A stretch of 64,000 nt of DNA, taken from positions 165,554,160-165,618,159 of the forward strand of contig JBOZIK010000001.1 of NCBI GenBank assembly GCA_051453625.1, written 5' to 3'. The notes beneath the pieces are model-generated. The model was not told the DNA's origin. It ran no database searches and saw only the letters and a list, made by a program, of their open reading frames with translations. The translations under genes were made by a program, and so were the position numbers. This DNA is from Welwitschia mirabilis (lineage: Eukaryota > Gnetophyta > Gnetopsida > Welwitschiales). This document shows, piece by piece, positions 36,495 through 48,429 of the stretch (the first letter of the stretch is position 1; each line of letters starts with the position of its first letter).

Positions 36495-36897
36495 TATTAG
36501 GGTTTGAAGATAAATCTTGTGATTGAGTTCTTATGTGATATTGTATTATTGTAAATGAATATAAGCCCTTCATAATCCATTTACATGTTAGCATTAAAAA
36601 TATAAGTAATGCTTATGAATGAATAAGGAAGAAAGACATGTGAGTAAATGCAGGATGAGATTGAGGATTTTAAACTGATCTTGGTTTAAAATCCTAACTC
36701 TATTTAAAGTGATTAAGTCCTTACATCCTAGATGAGCTCTTTATTCTTTTATGAATGTTGTCATTTGTCTTTAAGGGTTTTACAATGTAAAACTCAATGT
36801 TTTATTTATTATCTCATTTTTTTTTTACTTTTTTTCTTTTTCATTCTTCATTGTTTTTATTGTTATTGTTGTATGTAAACTCGGACTTTTTGCAACA
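36495..36897 (+). repeat. 3' LTR of the short copia derivative
   Basis: Begins TATTAGGGTTTGAAG and ends TTGCAACA. Same block order as 34684-35092, with many substitutions. Confidence 0.75.
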
Positions 36898-37794
36898 CAA
36901 AGAAATTCCAAATGGTTATATTTGGTAATAAACATAATATAGAGTATAATTTTATTTTACAGATATGGAGAATTTTTATTAAAACTTACTTAAACATAAT
37001 AATGACAAAGGACTACATCTAAATCCTAATAGCAAATTATCTATTTTGCTCAAGGAAACTTGTTTAGAAGTGTAAAAACTAAATTTTAGAAAGGTTATAG
37101 AGGTAAAAGGCTTATACAAGAAAGTCTTAAATTCAGGTGTACCTCTTGTTTAAGACGAAGTTGGGGAAAGGGGGACGCAATCATACATTACAATTTGTAT
37201 TAAGTAAAATGGTGTATTAACTAGTCTATTATGTTGTAAATAAGTCAAATTCAAATAATTATAGGTTAATTACAATTAAAAATATTTTTTACAAAACTTG
37301 TAGAAATATCTTTGAAGTAAAGATTAGCAGATGAGTGGGGAAAAAAATCTTTATACAATTTCTCAAGAAATATTTTAGTAATATCATTTTAAAATAGATC
37401 ATCTTATCATCTTAAAGCATCTTATTAAGGAAGCTAGCAGTCCAAGTAAAACACATCCATTCGCTTTATGGACTTCTCAAAAACATATGATTTAGTTATT
37501 AGAAATAAAATTTAAAAGTGATTATAGAATACTGAAATTCTAATAGCTTTATTATTTGTAATTTAGAATCTAAATAAAAAGTTATGTATCTAGCTCATAG
37601 ATAGAATTCTTAAGAAAACATGCTTTTTTATAGATTTATCCATGTTAAAAAAGTTTGTTCTCTTTTTCTATAATATTTGAAATATTTATTGATGAATTAA
37701 ATGCCTAAAGAAATTAAATCTTTCTTAACTGATCTATGAATTCTAAGTAATCACTTCCCTATTCATATTGCTTATAAGTTAAGACAATTAACTT

Positions 37795-38260
37795 AGCAAG
37801 TGTTATGTTGATAATGAAATAGGAAATGATATGTCTCGTTTTATGTTTAGAAGACACATCCTTTCCCTGAACTGATGAAATACTATAGGATAAAGATCAT
37901 TCCTTTTAAAGATATCATTCTACAATAATAAAAGATTTAATCTAATAAAAGAAGAAGAAGTATGATGAAATACATAAAATCACATAGGCCTACATCTAAA
38001 TAATTAAGCAAATGATTCATTCACAAACCATATACCTACATGCTTGCCAAAATATTATTTATAATAATGTTTCATTTTCACATTATTAATTATTAAAAAA
38101 TTTAAGATAATGTTTGATTTAGATTAAAAATTCGATTTACCTTTACTTCTCATTGTTGTTATTCATAAAGAAATCTCAATATTTTTCATTTTATTTTAAT
38201 ATCATAAATTCTTGACATAATACTAAGGCTTCTACACCTAATTCCAAATATAATAATAAG
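37795..38260 (+). repeat. Copia-type LTR 3' end with PBS
   Basis: Matches 52975-53440 block by block (AAACACTATA-like, GATAAAGATCATTC, AAAGATTCAATCTAATA, GATGATTCATTCA, ATTATTAATTATT). It ends with a worn PBS-like stretch (ACATAATACTAAGGCTTC near 38214). The 5' boundary of the LTR could not be found. Confidence 0.6.
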
Positions 38261-38299
38261 GAAATCTAAGAAAATTCTCAAAATGGTATGAGTGTCAAA

Positions 38300-40268
38300 G
38301 GTTGCAATCCTATAATGTTAAAGATGAATACGATGAATCACCAAGTTTAGATCTGAATGTTGTAGTCCTAAAGATGCTCAAAAAGTAATGAGTTATTGCC
38401 AAAACAAAAGTGATAGCAAAAAAGAAAGTTTATGAATAAAACTTCAAAAAGTTACGACAGGTAGTTATAGCTAACTTTAAGTTATGATGGAAGTTATGAT
38501 TTGAACTGACATCATAATGATTCATCTGGATTTACAAAGTATAAGAAGGAATAGAGGAGGATCATTTTTAACTAGTGCTAATGCGTCAAATTTATAGAAG
38601 GCAAAGTAGTGAATTCTAGAAGAAGATAGTACTTACAAGTGTTTCATGACCCGTGTCTTGTTAAAAATAGAAGATGATTCCATTGTAGATTGATGCCCTA
38701 TACTTCTAATCAATGAAACTGAAGGAATAGACTAAGGCATTGAGATGAATATTAACAAAATTAAAAAGTATCTGTCCACCTATAAAAATTCCAAAATATC
38801 ATAAGCATGGAGAAACAAGAAACAACTCCACTTTTTAGCTAAGAACTACAATACTATATTGTGGAACAATGAATCAATGAGATAAAAATTGATAAGTTAT
38901 ACAAGGTAAACATGTTAGAGATGTTCTATAGAGATCTATCAAAATACTTCATGCCAAAGCTATGAAACTAGAAAGTTGATAGCATAGTTGAAAACCTATT
39001 TTTCCTATTTAATGAACATAAAGTTTGCCAACCATCAAAGTGTCAAGTCCAAAGGTCAAATGGAATAAAAAACCCCATGGTTTCCTCCCTAATTAAATAA
39101 GGTCACTTACGTTTCTCCTCCTTACTTCTTAAAACATGGTTAAAATGAAATAGTATTGCATCATTCCCATTATATGTTCTTACACAAATAATATGAAAAT
39201 GTACTAGAAGATAAAAATTTTTAAAATCAATATTATTGCATGCTTTACCACATTTGGTAATAAATGCACTTGTTAAATCAAATAAAGGAAAAAATTAATG
39301 AAATCTTCAAATTATTTTCAATTCCATGGAAAAATCCACAAATGAAGTCTAACAAAAGGGCTATAAGGTATGCACATTTTATCTCATCTTGCTCTCGATA
39401 GTTTTAGCAAAATGCTAATTTATGTAGAGTGTGACGAAATAAAGATGAAGTTGCCTATAAGAAAAGGGATGTAAGATACCTATTTCTTGAGGCCTTTGAT
39501 GTGTGAGTGTATTACTAATCTAGATGAAATGTTTTTCTTACAAACAACTTTTCATTATATAGAGGGCTAATAGAGTTATGTCTAGCACTAATCATGTCTT
39601 ATGTAAAGATTATTACAAATTTAGTTCCATAGGAGTTTGCGAAGAACTCTGTACCATATAGCAAAGTAGTAGGAAATTTCATAGAGAAAGAGTATAAGGA
39701 GATCATACAGCAATTAAAACATTCCTAGATTAATGATCTAAGTGAAGAGAAATTTACAAAGGGTAATAAACTCATAGAGATGTTAATAACATAAGAAGTC
39801 CATGGAATTTTATATTATGCCTATAGACTAAACATGAATAAAATAAAAAAGGTAGATAAAAATTTAAAAGAATGAAATAAAATAGTCCTAGAACAGTAAA
39901 ACAAATAGCTTGAAGAAGAGGTTAGTAAGGTAAAATAAGAAAGAGAAGAAGTAGATGAAAACATTCTTTAAAATGTTTGAAAAATATGGAATAAAGATCT
40001 AAAATGGATACATTTAGTAAAACGACAAGTTGATGAAGACAAGAAATAATAGCAAAGAACTCCATGAAGCATGACATACCATGAAGAAGTCTCATGCCCA
40101 ACTTAAGGAAAACGAAGCACTTAAACACCTTGATTAACTCTTAGAACAAATTGCAAAACATTAAGAAGCTATAGGACAAGTTTCCAAAATTGTCATTGCT
40201 GCCACACCTACCATTAGAGAAGCTAGTGATGAATTAGATCTAAAAGTAAAAATATGATATACGCTTAG
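38300..40268 (+). pseudogene. Decayed, unidentified retroelement coding sequence
   Basis: From about 39490 plus-strand frames read MCECITNLDEMFFLQTTFHY and LIELCLALIMSYVKI, then VVGNFIEKEYKEIIQQLKH and a Lys- and Glu-rich coiled-coil stretch to about 40250. Stops are mostly single TAG or TAA codons. It follows the LTR end at 37795-38260 and is cut by the gypsy LTR at 40269, so it is probably the internal region of that older element. No domain was recognised. Confidence 0.4.
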
Positions 40269-41948
40269 TGTAATAAAGAGGTTTTACATTTTCACTTTTT
40301 TGTCCCCTTGTTATTACCTTTACCCCCACCCATCATTTAACCCCCCCTAAAGTTAATATTATAAATCACATTTTCACTACCCCATTTGCCCCCTTTTTAT
40401 TTTTAAATGTTACTTGACTTTAATGTCCACTTCATAGTTTCCGTTTACCCTTAAACATCACCGTTATTATTTTTCCTCCCTTTCATCACCTTCATATTAT
40501 TGTCAATTTTCTTGTAAATGTTCATAATACCCCATCTCACCTCCCATCTTACCTCTTTCACATAACACATCTTATTTCTCTCTTTATAAGGAATGTTCAT
40601 TCTTCGCCATTTAATTACTTTCTTGAGCATCATTTTAATCCTATTCAGATCATCAAACTGTTAAAAACGATAACAAATGGTTAACACTGCCCTCTATTTG
40701 AAGACTGTCTCATGCACTCTTATACGCTATTGTATAACAAATTTAGTAGCACGCTAAGCAGTCTGATGCTATTCCGGCCATGGATCCGTTACCTTTGTTT
40801 TCGTTTTTCAGATGTACAAGCAAATCCTGGAACGTGGTTGTGATCCAAGGCCGACTGGTGGTTTTAAGGGATTTCTCAGATCTCAGAAAGGAGAGGGCTT
40901 GCTCTACAATGCAGAAAGAAAAAAAGCAAAGAAACCAGTTGAACAGAATAGATTCCGAAGATTGGCAACGACCATGGTTATACAATATTCGAACACGTAA
41001 TGAATTTTGTCTCAAAGATTCCAAGAACATTTGATGAGTGCTGATATCAGTTCTGATGTATCACTGAATTCCATTTTAGTTTCATCAGCTGTACGTCAGC
41101 TTTTTTTTTTTTTTCCTTTTGACTCTTTAACTGGGAGGCGTTAATAGATTTTATCAAAATATTTTCTTGGCATGTTTTCTGTCTTGTTTGGAGTCATTTT
41201 GATTTACCGATGTTAAGTTCAAATTGATCAAATCAAATTTGAATTGTTTATTTCATCTCTGCCCTCTCAAATCATAAAAAGATATCATTCTGGAATGTGC
41301 ATTTCATATGTTTCAATAGTGAACGCTATAAAAGAAAAGTTGTTTAGGCCTAGCATTAAAAGGGCTCTTTTCCTTTTCATTCTTTCTTTTGAAATCATAT
41401 GAATTGATTTCTTTATTAAAATTCATATTATTCAATTTTAAATTGAATTCTCTAAATATGAAAGGATTTTAAGGCACCTTATGTGAGGGCTGTGTATAAC
41501 TATGACATCATCGTATATATTCTTATTTGAAAATACACTTTTTTAGATAAATTTATTGTATTATAATTTACAAAGAGTTACTTTAATAATTCTTTAAAAA
41601 CAAAAATGAGAGAACAAGATTTTTGTTTTATCATTATTAAATTTTCAATTTTGAATTTTACCTTAGCAATGCTTTATAAGTTACAAGTAGAAGAATGACC
41701 CATCATTACTTTTGATTTGATTGTACATATTTTAATGCTATGTCAATTCTCAAGTATCTCAAACATTCAAAACAACTTGTATTCTGAGCCAAACAAAATA
41801 GCATTCATCAAATTAGTTGGAATATAAGAAATTTAACATTGCAACATAAATTAGTACTAGATTTTGTCACTAGAAGAAGGGTGCTAGGCAAGACATCACT
41901 CAACAAATCAAAACCATAGATTAAACATTGTCAAATCTAGCTGTAACA
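40269..41948 (+). repeat. 5' LTR of the gypsy element, with internal deletion
   Basis: Aligns with the 3' LTR at 40269-40650, at about 40695-40735, and from 40760 to the end, but lacks roughly 530 bp present at 50463-50992. It ends CTGTAACA. Short frames on both strands at 40743-41034 are accidental. Confidence 0.85.
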
Positions 41949-41951
41949 AAA

Positions 41952-41970
41952 TGGGCACTAGAAGGAGGAA
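41952..41970 (+). other. Putative primer binding region of the gypsy element
   Basis: TGGGCACTAGAAGGAGG follows the 5' LTR after a short spacer. It starts TGG, as a tRNA-primed site should, but I cannot name the tRNA. A related word (GGCACTAGAAG) also occurs inside both LTRs, so the border is not beyond doubt. Confidence 0.4.
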
Positions 41971-42316
41971 CCTATAGGTACATGATTTAGACCTTTTTAT
42001 CTTTCTAAGGAAGAATACAAGGAGGTTATTCAACAAGATCTCTCTACTTGTTCATTAAATCAAACTTGTTGAATTAAATACAAGCAATTTTGCGAACCCT
42101 TTTTGGATAATCCAAGATTAAGGACAAGATAACTAGTTGCTAGAAAAGTTGATTCAGATCCAAATACAATGGCAAGTAATGAAAATAAGGATAACACACA
42201 TGAGAATCAAGACCCAGTAATAGGGTATATGAAAATGAAGAACATGCCTTAGATAATGACGAGGTCTAGATATGCCTCATTGGAGATATTTTGGAAAACA
42301 TCCCAATGGTTTGAAA

Positions 42317-42446
42317 GAAATTTAAGTTCCATTTCCTTAAACTCTTTCAAACAAAAATGAACAACAAATAATCTAATTTGAACGAAATTTAAGTTCCATT
42401 TCCTTAAACTCTTTCAAACAAAAATGAACAACAAATAACCTAATCA
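42317..42446. repeat. 67-bp tandem duplication in the gypsy leader
   Basis: 42317-42383 and 42384-42446 are nearly identical over GAAATTTAAGTTCCATTTCC through ACAACAAATAA. This close match is unusual inside such a worn element. Confidence 0.9.
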
Positions 42447-42649
42447 CCATACACGAGATGAGAAAAAATACAAAAAAAAAAAAAAATTCCTATTATTAAT
42501 GATGACTTCTTCAACTATTTCACAGATGAAGATCTATCTAGAAAAAAAACCTTAAATATAATCAATCAAGTTTACCATGATTTGGGAAACCATTAACAAC
42601 AAAAAATGAGGCCTTCAAAGCAAAGAAGAGCTACCTTGACATAGATTTT

Positions 42650-44100
42650 AGTGACACACCAATTTACCCTTTTGTGCCATGAAAAATCATCTCACCAAGT
42701 GAAATGCCTAACTTTGAAGAATTTATAGGTGTCGAAGATTCTATCATGCATGTAAGGAATTACAAGCATGCACGTCACATGTACAATATCAAATGAACCA
42801 TAACTTGCCACTTATTCTATCAATCTTTGAAATGAAAAGCCCATGAGTAATACCATAGAATACTTACTCATTCAATCACAAGCCTGAAAAAACTATTACA
42901 AATGTTTGTGCAACATTACTCAATTAACATTTCGAACTGAATGACATTAGACACCTTAACTACAATGCAATAATAGTTCAATGAGATAGTACAAAAGTAT
43001 GCATGATGATGGAGGGTTAATACCTTACAATTAGAAACCCCTATTGCAAAGTCTAGTATGGCATATCTTTTTACCAAGTCATGCATTTCATATGTCTTAG
43101 AATACTTAAGAATGCAATCCTTTGAAACATTTAAAAAAACTATTATCCTTGTAAAAAGAATTGAAATTATGGGAAAAGGAAGCCATCAAATATAGTAGCT
43201 TCTTCCAAGGTGAAAAATTAAGAAAAGATAACAAAAAAATTAAAAAAATAGAAAATAACCTAAAGAATATCATCATTGTTAACCGACCTTCTCAATTGAC
43301 TTATCCTTCTCAATCTAAGGGTAACCTTATAATGACATAAATGGTACCTCAAGCCTCTACTACTTCACATGATTTTGCATTTTAACTAGTCATTGGCTGA
43401 CTGTATTATGCATCTTTCCATCAAGCATAGAATTCATTATCATCTCAAACCTAGAAACATATGCAACACAAACCCATGATTAAAATAGATTTCACAATCA
43501 AATTTCAACCCTGGTATTCCAATGATGCAAATTTTTTCAACCTTATTAAAAAAGGGATAATTTAATTGCCTCCATTTAAACCAAAGAATCCTAATGCATT
43601 AAAATCAAAGGGTTAAGATGGGTCAAAGTACTGTAAATATCATAAAATTAGGGGTCATCATGCTAAAAACTGTTTCAATTTGAAACATATTGTCTATGAC
43701 ATCATTGAAAACAAGAGAGATATTAAATTTAACACAATTATTGCTATGATAAATGAATAACTAGAAATTTATAAAAATCCTTATCTTTCTCATCCTTCCA
43801 CATCACAATCACTGCAAAATGTAGTAGTTCAAAATGACAGTGTTCTTGACACAATTTTAGGGATTCAAGATCAATCTATAAAGTTATTAGATTAGATGAT
43901 ACAAGAAAATAAATAAAAATTAAGGCTATTGGAGAAAAGGAAATATCCCCAAGCTTGTCCTGCTCCTTAACCTAATGTCTAATCATAAATGCACATCTTT
44001 AAAGTAAAGGAAGCATGTCATTACCTTTCTTCATTAATTAAAAACTCCAAGCCTCATAAATAAGCTTTTGAAAGATTATTTAAGGGATGGTTAATCTTGG
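42650..44100 (+). pseudogene. Gypsy gag relic
   Basis: MPNFEEFIGVEDSIMHVRNY near 42700 is the start of the retrotransposon gag domain, and YCKYHKIRGHHAKNCFNLK near 43630-43690 is the C-terminal Cys-His motif typical of plant Ty3/gypsy gag. Stops lie between them. It once encoded the particle coat. Confidence 0.75.
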
Positions 44101-44189
44101 AATCACCTCCAAAATAAGGGTCTACCTCAAAGTAGGTAAATTTCTAAAATCAACTAGAAGATCAAGAAGTAATTTAATTTCAACTTGAA

Positions 44190-44600
44190 GAAATTTTTAT
44201 AACTCTTGAAAAGGAAATAGTAATTAAATCCCCTTTTATATTAGTAAACATTGGACTCACCAAGCTGGCTAGGGCTCTTGTCAATTATGGAACTAAGTTG
44301 AACATAATTGATTCATCTTGTCTTGACAAGCTTAATATGCAACACCTATTAGATTCAAGAAAGAGAATAATTATTAGAGGCTTTAATAATCAAGAAGATA
44401 AGCCCAGAGGCATAGTCACTTTACCAATTAAAGTGGGTTAAAAAGTTAAAGATACAAAATTCTATGTGATGAATAAAGTGATAACCTTTAACTTACTGGT
44501 AGGACATCCTTGGATTATAAACCCGGAGGCAATCATATCTTTACTTCATCAAAGATTGAAATTCATTGGGTTAAAGATCTTGATGCCATTAAAAAGGAAT
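44190..44600 (+). pseudogene. Gypsy retropepsin relic
   Basis: LTKLARALVNYGTKLNIIDSS places NYG where DGG or DYG is expected, so the catalytic Asp is lost. KFYVMNKVITFNLLVGHPWI and LLHQRLKFIG follow, in the order seen in the Tat-like protease. One TAA (G, stop, KVKD) interrupts it. Confidence 0.8.
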
Positions 44601-45429
44601 CATATAGTGGCAAAAAAAAGGCATCATCTCCTTTAAGATCTCTAATTCCAGAAAAATAAATCATTCTATTTCTACGCTTTAAACATAAGCCAATATACTC
44701 TCATAAAATAAAGGTTCTATAAATTTCTGATGTGTGACTATTAGGTTTAGGATGGATTCCATTCCTTCCCAATGACTTTTCTATTATCTCATAATCTTTT
44801 TCTTCCATATTAATTTATAAGAAAAGAAAAGAAAAGAATAAAATAAAACCAAAACAAAAATTAAAAGAATAAAAGAGAACAAAATTATATCTTGAACACT
44901 TTATGTTTTGCTTTTAATCCATTTTGTCATAATAGTTCATTACATTCATTTGCATTTTCTTTTAATTCGAAATCTTAATCCTTGACTCTTACCTTAGTCT
45001 CTCTCTTCGTAGAAATCCATGATGGAGGGTTTGTTAAATTCATTCTTACATGTCAACTTTGTTGATCAATCTTTTAAAAGATACATTGGTTTTAGCCTTG
45101 TGGACTTTTAACTCTAGAGAATCTTAAAAAAGTCATATGCTTTCTTAAATAAATAGCAAATAACTAGAAACATAGAATCATATGAAATAATGAAATCTCA
45201 AAGGATGAAATCATCCTTAGTAAAACATACAATTTTCTAGTAAATACAAGTAATCAAGAAAAGTTACTCAAAATCAATCAACATTTATCATAAGAAGTTA
45301 AATTTGAACTTTCAGGTATGCTATCATCCTACAACAACATTTTTTTTTGGCATTACAAGGATATGCCAAGTATTGATAAATCAATTATCAAGCATAACAT
45401 CATTTTAAAACCAAAATCAATCTAGGAAA

Positions 45430-46150
45430 ATAAAGGTTAGGAAACTAAACCCTCCTATTGTGTTGGTAGTCAAATGAGATCTAGAACTTCTTTCAATTAC
45501 TGGTATCATTTGACTAGTAGATTATTTATATTGATTGTCAAACATGGTAGTTATTCCAGAGAAGAATGGTCAAATTAGGATTTGTATTAATTACTATGAT
45601 TTAAATAAGTTAACTCTGAAAGATGATTATCCTTTACAAAATATCGACATCCTAGTTGACAATACCATTGGTTATGATCTACTATCTTATATAAATGGTT
45701 ATTCAAATTATAACCAAATATTTATCACCTTGAGAATTAGCATAAGATAAATTTTATAACATCCTAGAGTCTTTTCTATTATGTCATAATGCATTTTAGC
45801 TAAAGAATGTTTGTGCAACATACCAGCAAGTGATGACACACATGTTTTATAACATCATACATTGAAATCTAAAATATCATGTTAATGACATTATGGTTAA
45901 ATCAAAAGGAGTAATTGATCATCCAAACAATTTGCAGCAACCTTTTAAATAGGAAATGTGATAAAACTTATGATTAAACTTGAAGAAATGCATTTTTAGT
46001 ATACTACCAGAAAAACTCTTAGGTTTTATGATATCAAATAAGAAATAGAAATCAATCTAGATAAGATCAAAGTAGTCCCCAATATGCCATCACCATGTAA
46101 TCTGAAAGAATTACAAAGTGTACAATGTAGACTACAAGTAATATGTCAAT
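45430..46150 (+). pseudogene. Gypsy reverse transcriptase relic
   Basis: The open frame 45535-45750 reads VVIPEKNGQIRICINYYDLN and KDDYPLQNIDILVDNT, ending SYINGYSNYNQI, the conserved first half of Ty3/gypsy RT. The catalytic YxDD block is not readable in the worn sequence that follows. Later fragments (about 46040-46110) fit the connection to RNase H. Confidence 0.85.
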
Positions 46151-46189
46151 TCATTTCAATCTTAATGAATTGATCTAAACTGTTTATGC

Positions 46190-46700
46190 ATCCCCTTTAA
46201 AAAGATAACCAATTCAAATGGGAGAAAAATTATTAAAAGTCTTTTGATAAAATCAAGGAATATTTGATGTCTATAAGTATTTTAACTCCACCTAAACCTA
46301 ATCAAACTTTTTATCTTTGTCTTGCATATATACTATGATGAACTAATATAATGATCTTTCAATGAGATAAATTACACCAAGATAACCCAATTTACTACAT
46401 TAGTAGAACACGACATCTATACAAGGGAAGTTACACTAATGCAGAAAAGGCATGTTTAAGTTTACTTTTTTCTTCACAAAAGTTTCATTATTATATGATG
46501 ACAAATAAAATAACTTTAATCAATAATCAAAATTTACTCAACATCTCCTTGAATATTCTACTAGTAGTACTTGATTAACCAAGTGGACATCGATCATTGT
46601 CAAATTTAACTTAGAATTTCAATCCCAATAGTAAGTTAAACATAAATGTATAGCTAAGAAAATAGTGAATCTACCCTTAGATGTTGAAGATGGAACATCA
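46190..46700 (+). pseudogene. Gypsy RNase H relic
   Basis: Fragments read FDKIKEYLMSISILTPPKPN and FYLCLAYT, then NPIYYISRT and NAEKACLSLLFSSQKFHYYM. This is the tail of RT and the RNase H domain of Ty3/gypsy elements, spread over several frames. Confidence 0.65.
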
Positions 46701-47199
46701 AGTAAATCTAAATAATTCTGTGATGAAGAAATCCACATCATAGAAATTTAAAAAAAATGAATGCACTAATGTTTTTTGACAGTGCATCTAATAAAAATGA
46801 AGGCTTTACAAGAGTAGTCTTTTTCTTGAATAACAAAACAAGTTTAGCATTTTCTTTCAAGTTGAATTTTCCTTGTACAAATAACATAGATGAATAGAAA
46901 GCCTTATCAATAGAAATTACAATAGCCATTCAAGATCATTTTAAGAAATTATGCATATTCAATGATTCGTAGTTACTGATTAACCAAGTCCTCAATAAAT
47001 GTGAAGTAATATCAAGAATTTTAGGTTTTTATCTCAAAAGGATGAAAAAGTACTCATTATGTTTAATCACTGTGATATTTTTTTCATTCCTAGAAATGAA
47101 AACCAACTAATTATCTTGCAAACTTTACGTAGACCTACTTTTAAGATCCATCGTTCAAGAAATATGTTACATACACAGATTTAAGTTGAAATTTTCTTG

Positions 47200-48420
47200 A
47201 TAAACAACAGATGGTGGCTCATTTGGAATTATCACAAGAGGAGGTGAACCAACTAGTGAAAAATCTTAAAATGAATAATGAATGGCATGACATTTTGGTA
47301 AGTCATGTTCAAGCTACGTGCTTTACAATGATTCAAAATCAACTATGCAAAAAGTCAAATGATGGTATCTTGCTAAGGTTCGTAAAGTCAAATAATGTTT
47401 CTTATATCCTAAAGGAAACACATGTTGAATTATGCATTCCCCACCATGGGGAAAATCACTATTAAACCACATAATCAAATTTGGTGAGAACATATCACAC
47501 TTGTCAAAGAGTTTCACCAAAAATAAATCAACTGCCTAGTGAACTCGTTTCATCTAATTCTATTTGGATTTCCAGACAATGAAGTATTAGATTTAAGTGA
47601 TTCTATCATGCCCACTTCTTCTAAACAGCATGCCTATGTTCTTACTGCTATTGATCACTTTTCGATATGGTAAAAGCAGTACTGTTATGGTAAGAAACCA
47701 TCATACAAATCCAAAAATTCATTCTAAACCACATCATTGTAAGATTTGATACACCTTATATCATTGTCACTCATAGGGTCCACAATTTAAATCTACCAAG
47801 TTAAAAATTTTATTGAACAAGTTTAGTATAGAACATTAATTTTCTACTCCACATTACCCTCAAGCAAATGGTCAAGTTGAGGCCATGAATAAACTAATGA
47901 TAAGCTATCTCAAAAAAACTACTGCCAAAGAATTCAAAATTATGGCATGAAAAATTACTGTTTGCATAGTGGGGCTAATGTATGACCGTGAAGATTACTA
48001 TGGGAACAACTCCATTTTAAATTATTTAAGTTACTGAAGAAGTTCTACCTATCCAAATCCAAAATTCCACATTAAAATCTTTGATCAAATGTCTTGAATA
48101 ATCTAATATTACAAAGGAAACAAGATTGCTTAGTTAGAAATTTTAGATGAAAAAAGGGCAAAAGCTCTATAAAATATAAAACTTTACCAAAAACAAGGAA
48201 GTGACGCATAAAATAAACATGTGAGTCCAAAATCTTACAATATAGATAACCTTGTCTTGAAAGCAAAGTTAACTGAGAAAACCTCAAAATTTTCACCAAA
48301 TTGGTTAGGACCATACATCATTTTACAAAAATTTAAGAATGGAACATAAATCAAAAATTTAAACAACATTAAGGATAAGGAACCTATAGACTCTCTCTAC
48401 CTTTAACCATACTACTAGTA
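47200..48420 (+). pseudogene. Gypsy integrase relic
   Basis: ILLRFVKSNNVSYILKETH then CIPHHGENHY (to 47463) is the zinc-binding front of integrase. HAYVLTAIDHFSIW near 47630-47670 gives the catalytic-core Asp block. PQANGQVEAMNKLMISYLKK near 47865-47920 gives the Glu block. A C-terminal stretch follows (LVRTIHHF near 48300). It would have joined cDNA to the host genome; stops and shifts make it dead. Confidence 0.8.
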
Positions 48421-48429
48421 AAATGTGTA

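Larger units (their letters stand above)
34684..36897 (+). mobile_element. Short Ty1/copia derivative keeping gag only
   Basis: Two LTRs of about 405 bp (34684-35092 and 36495-36897) flank only 1.4 kb. Inside are a PBS-like site, a gag relic and, just before the second LTR, a stretch that resembles the start of protease (FDIAYVF in place of the usual LDSA block). Integrase, RT and RNase H are absent. Either pol was deleted or the element belongs to a short non-autonomous family. I could not fix a clear target duplication. Confidence 0.7.

Noticed and set aside
40743-41034. Frames of 62-95 codons on both strands
   Set aside because: They lie in the gypsy 5' LTR and are not kept in the matching part of the 3' LTR.
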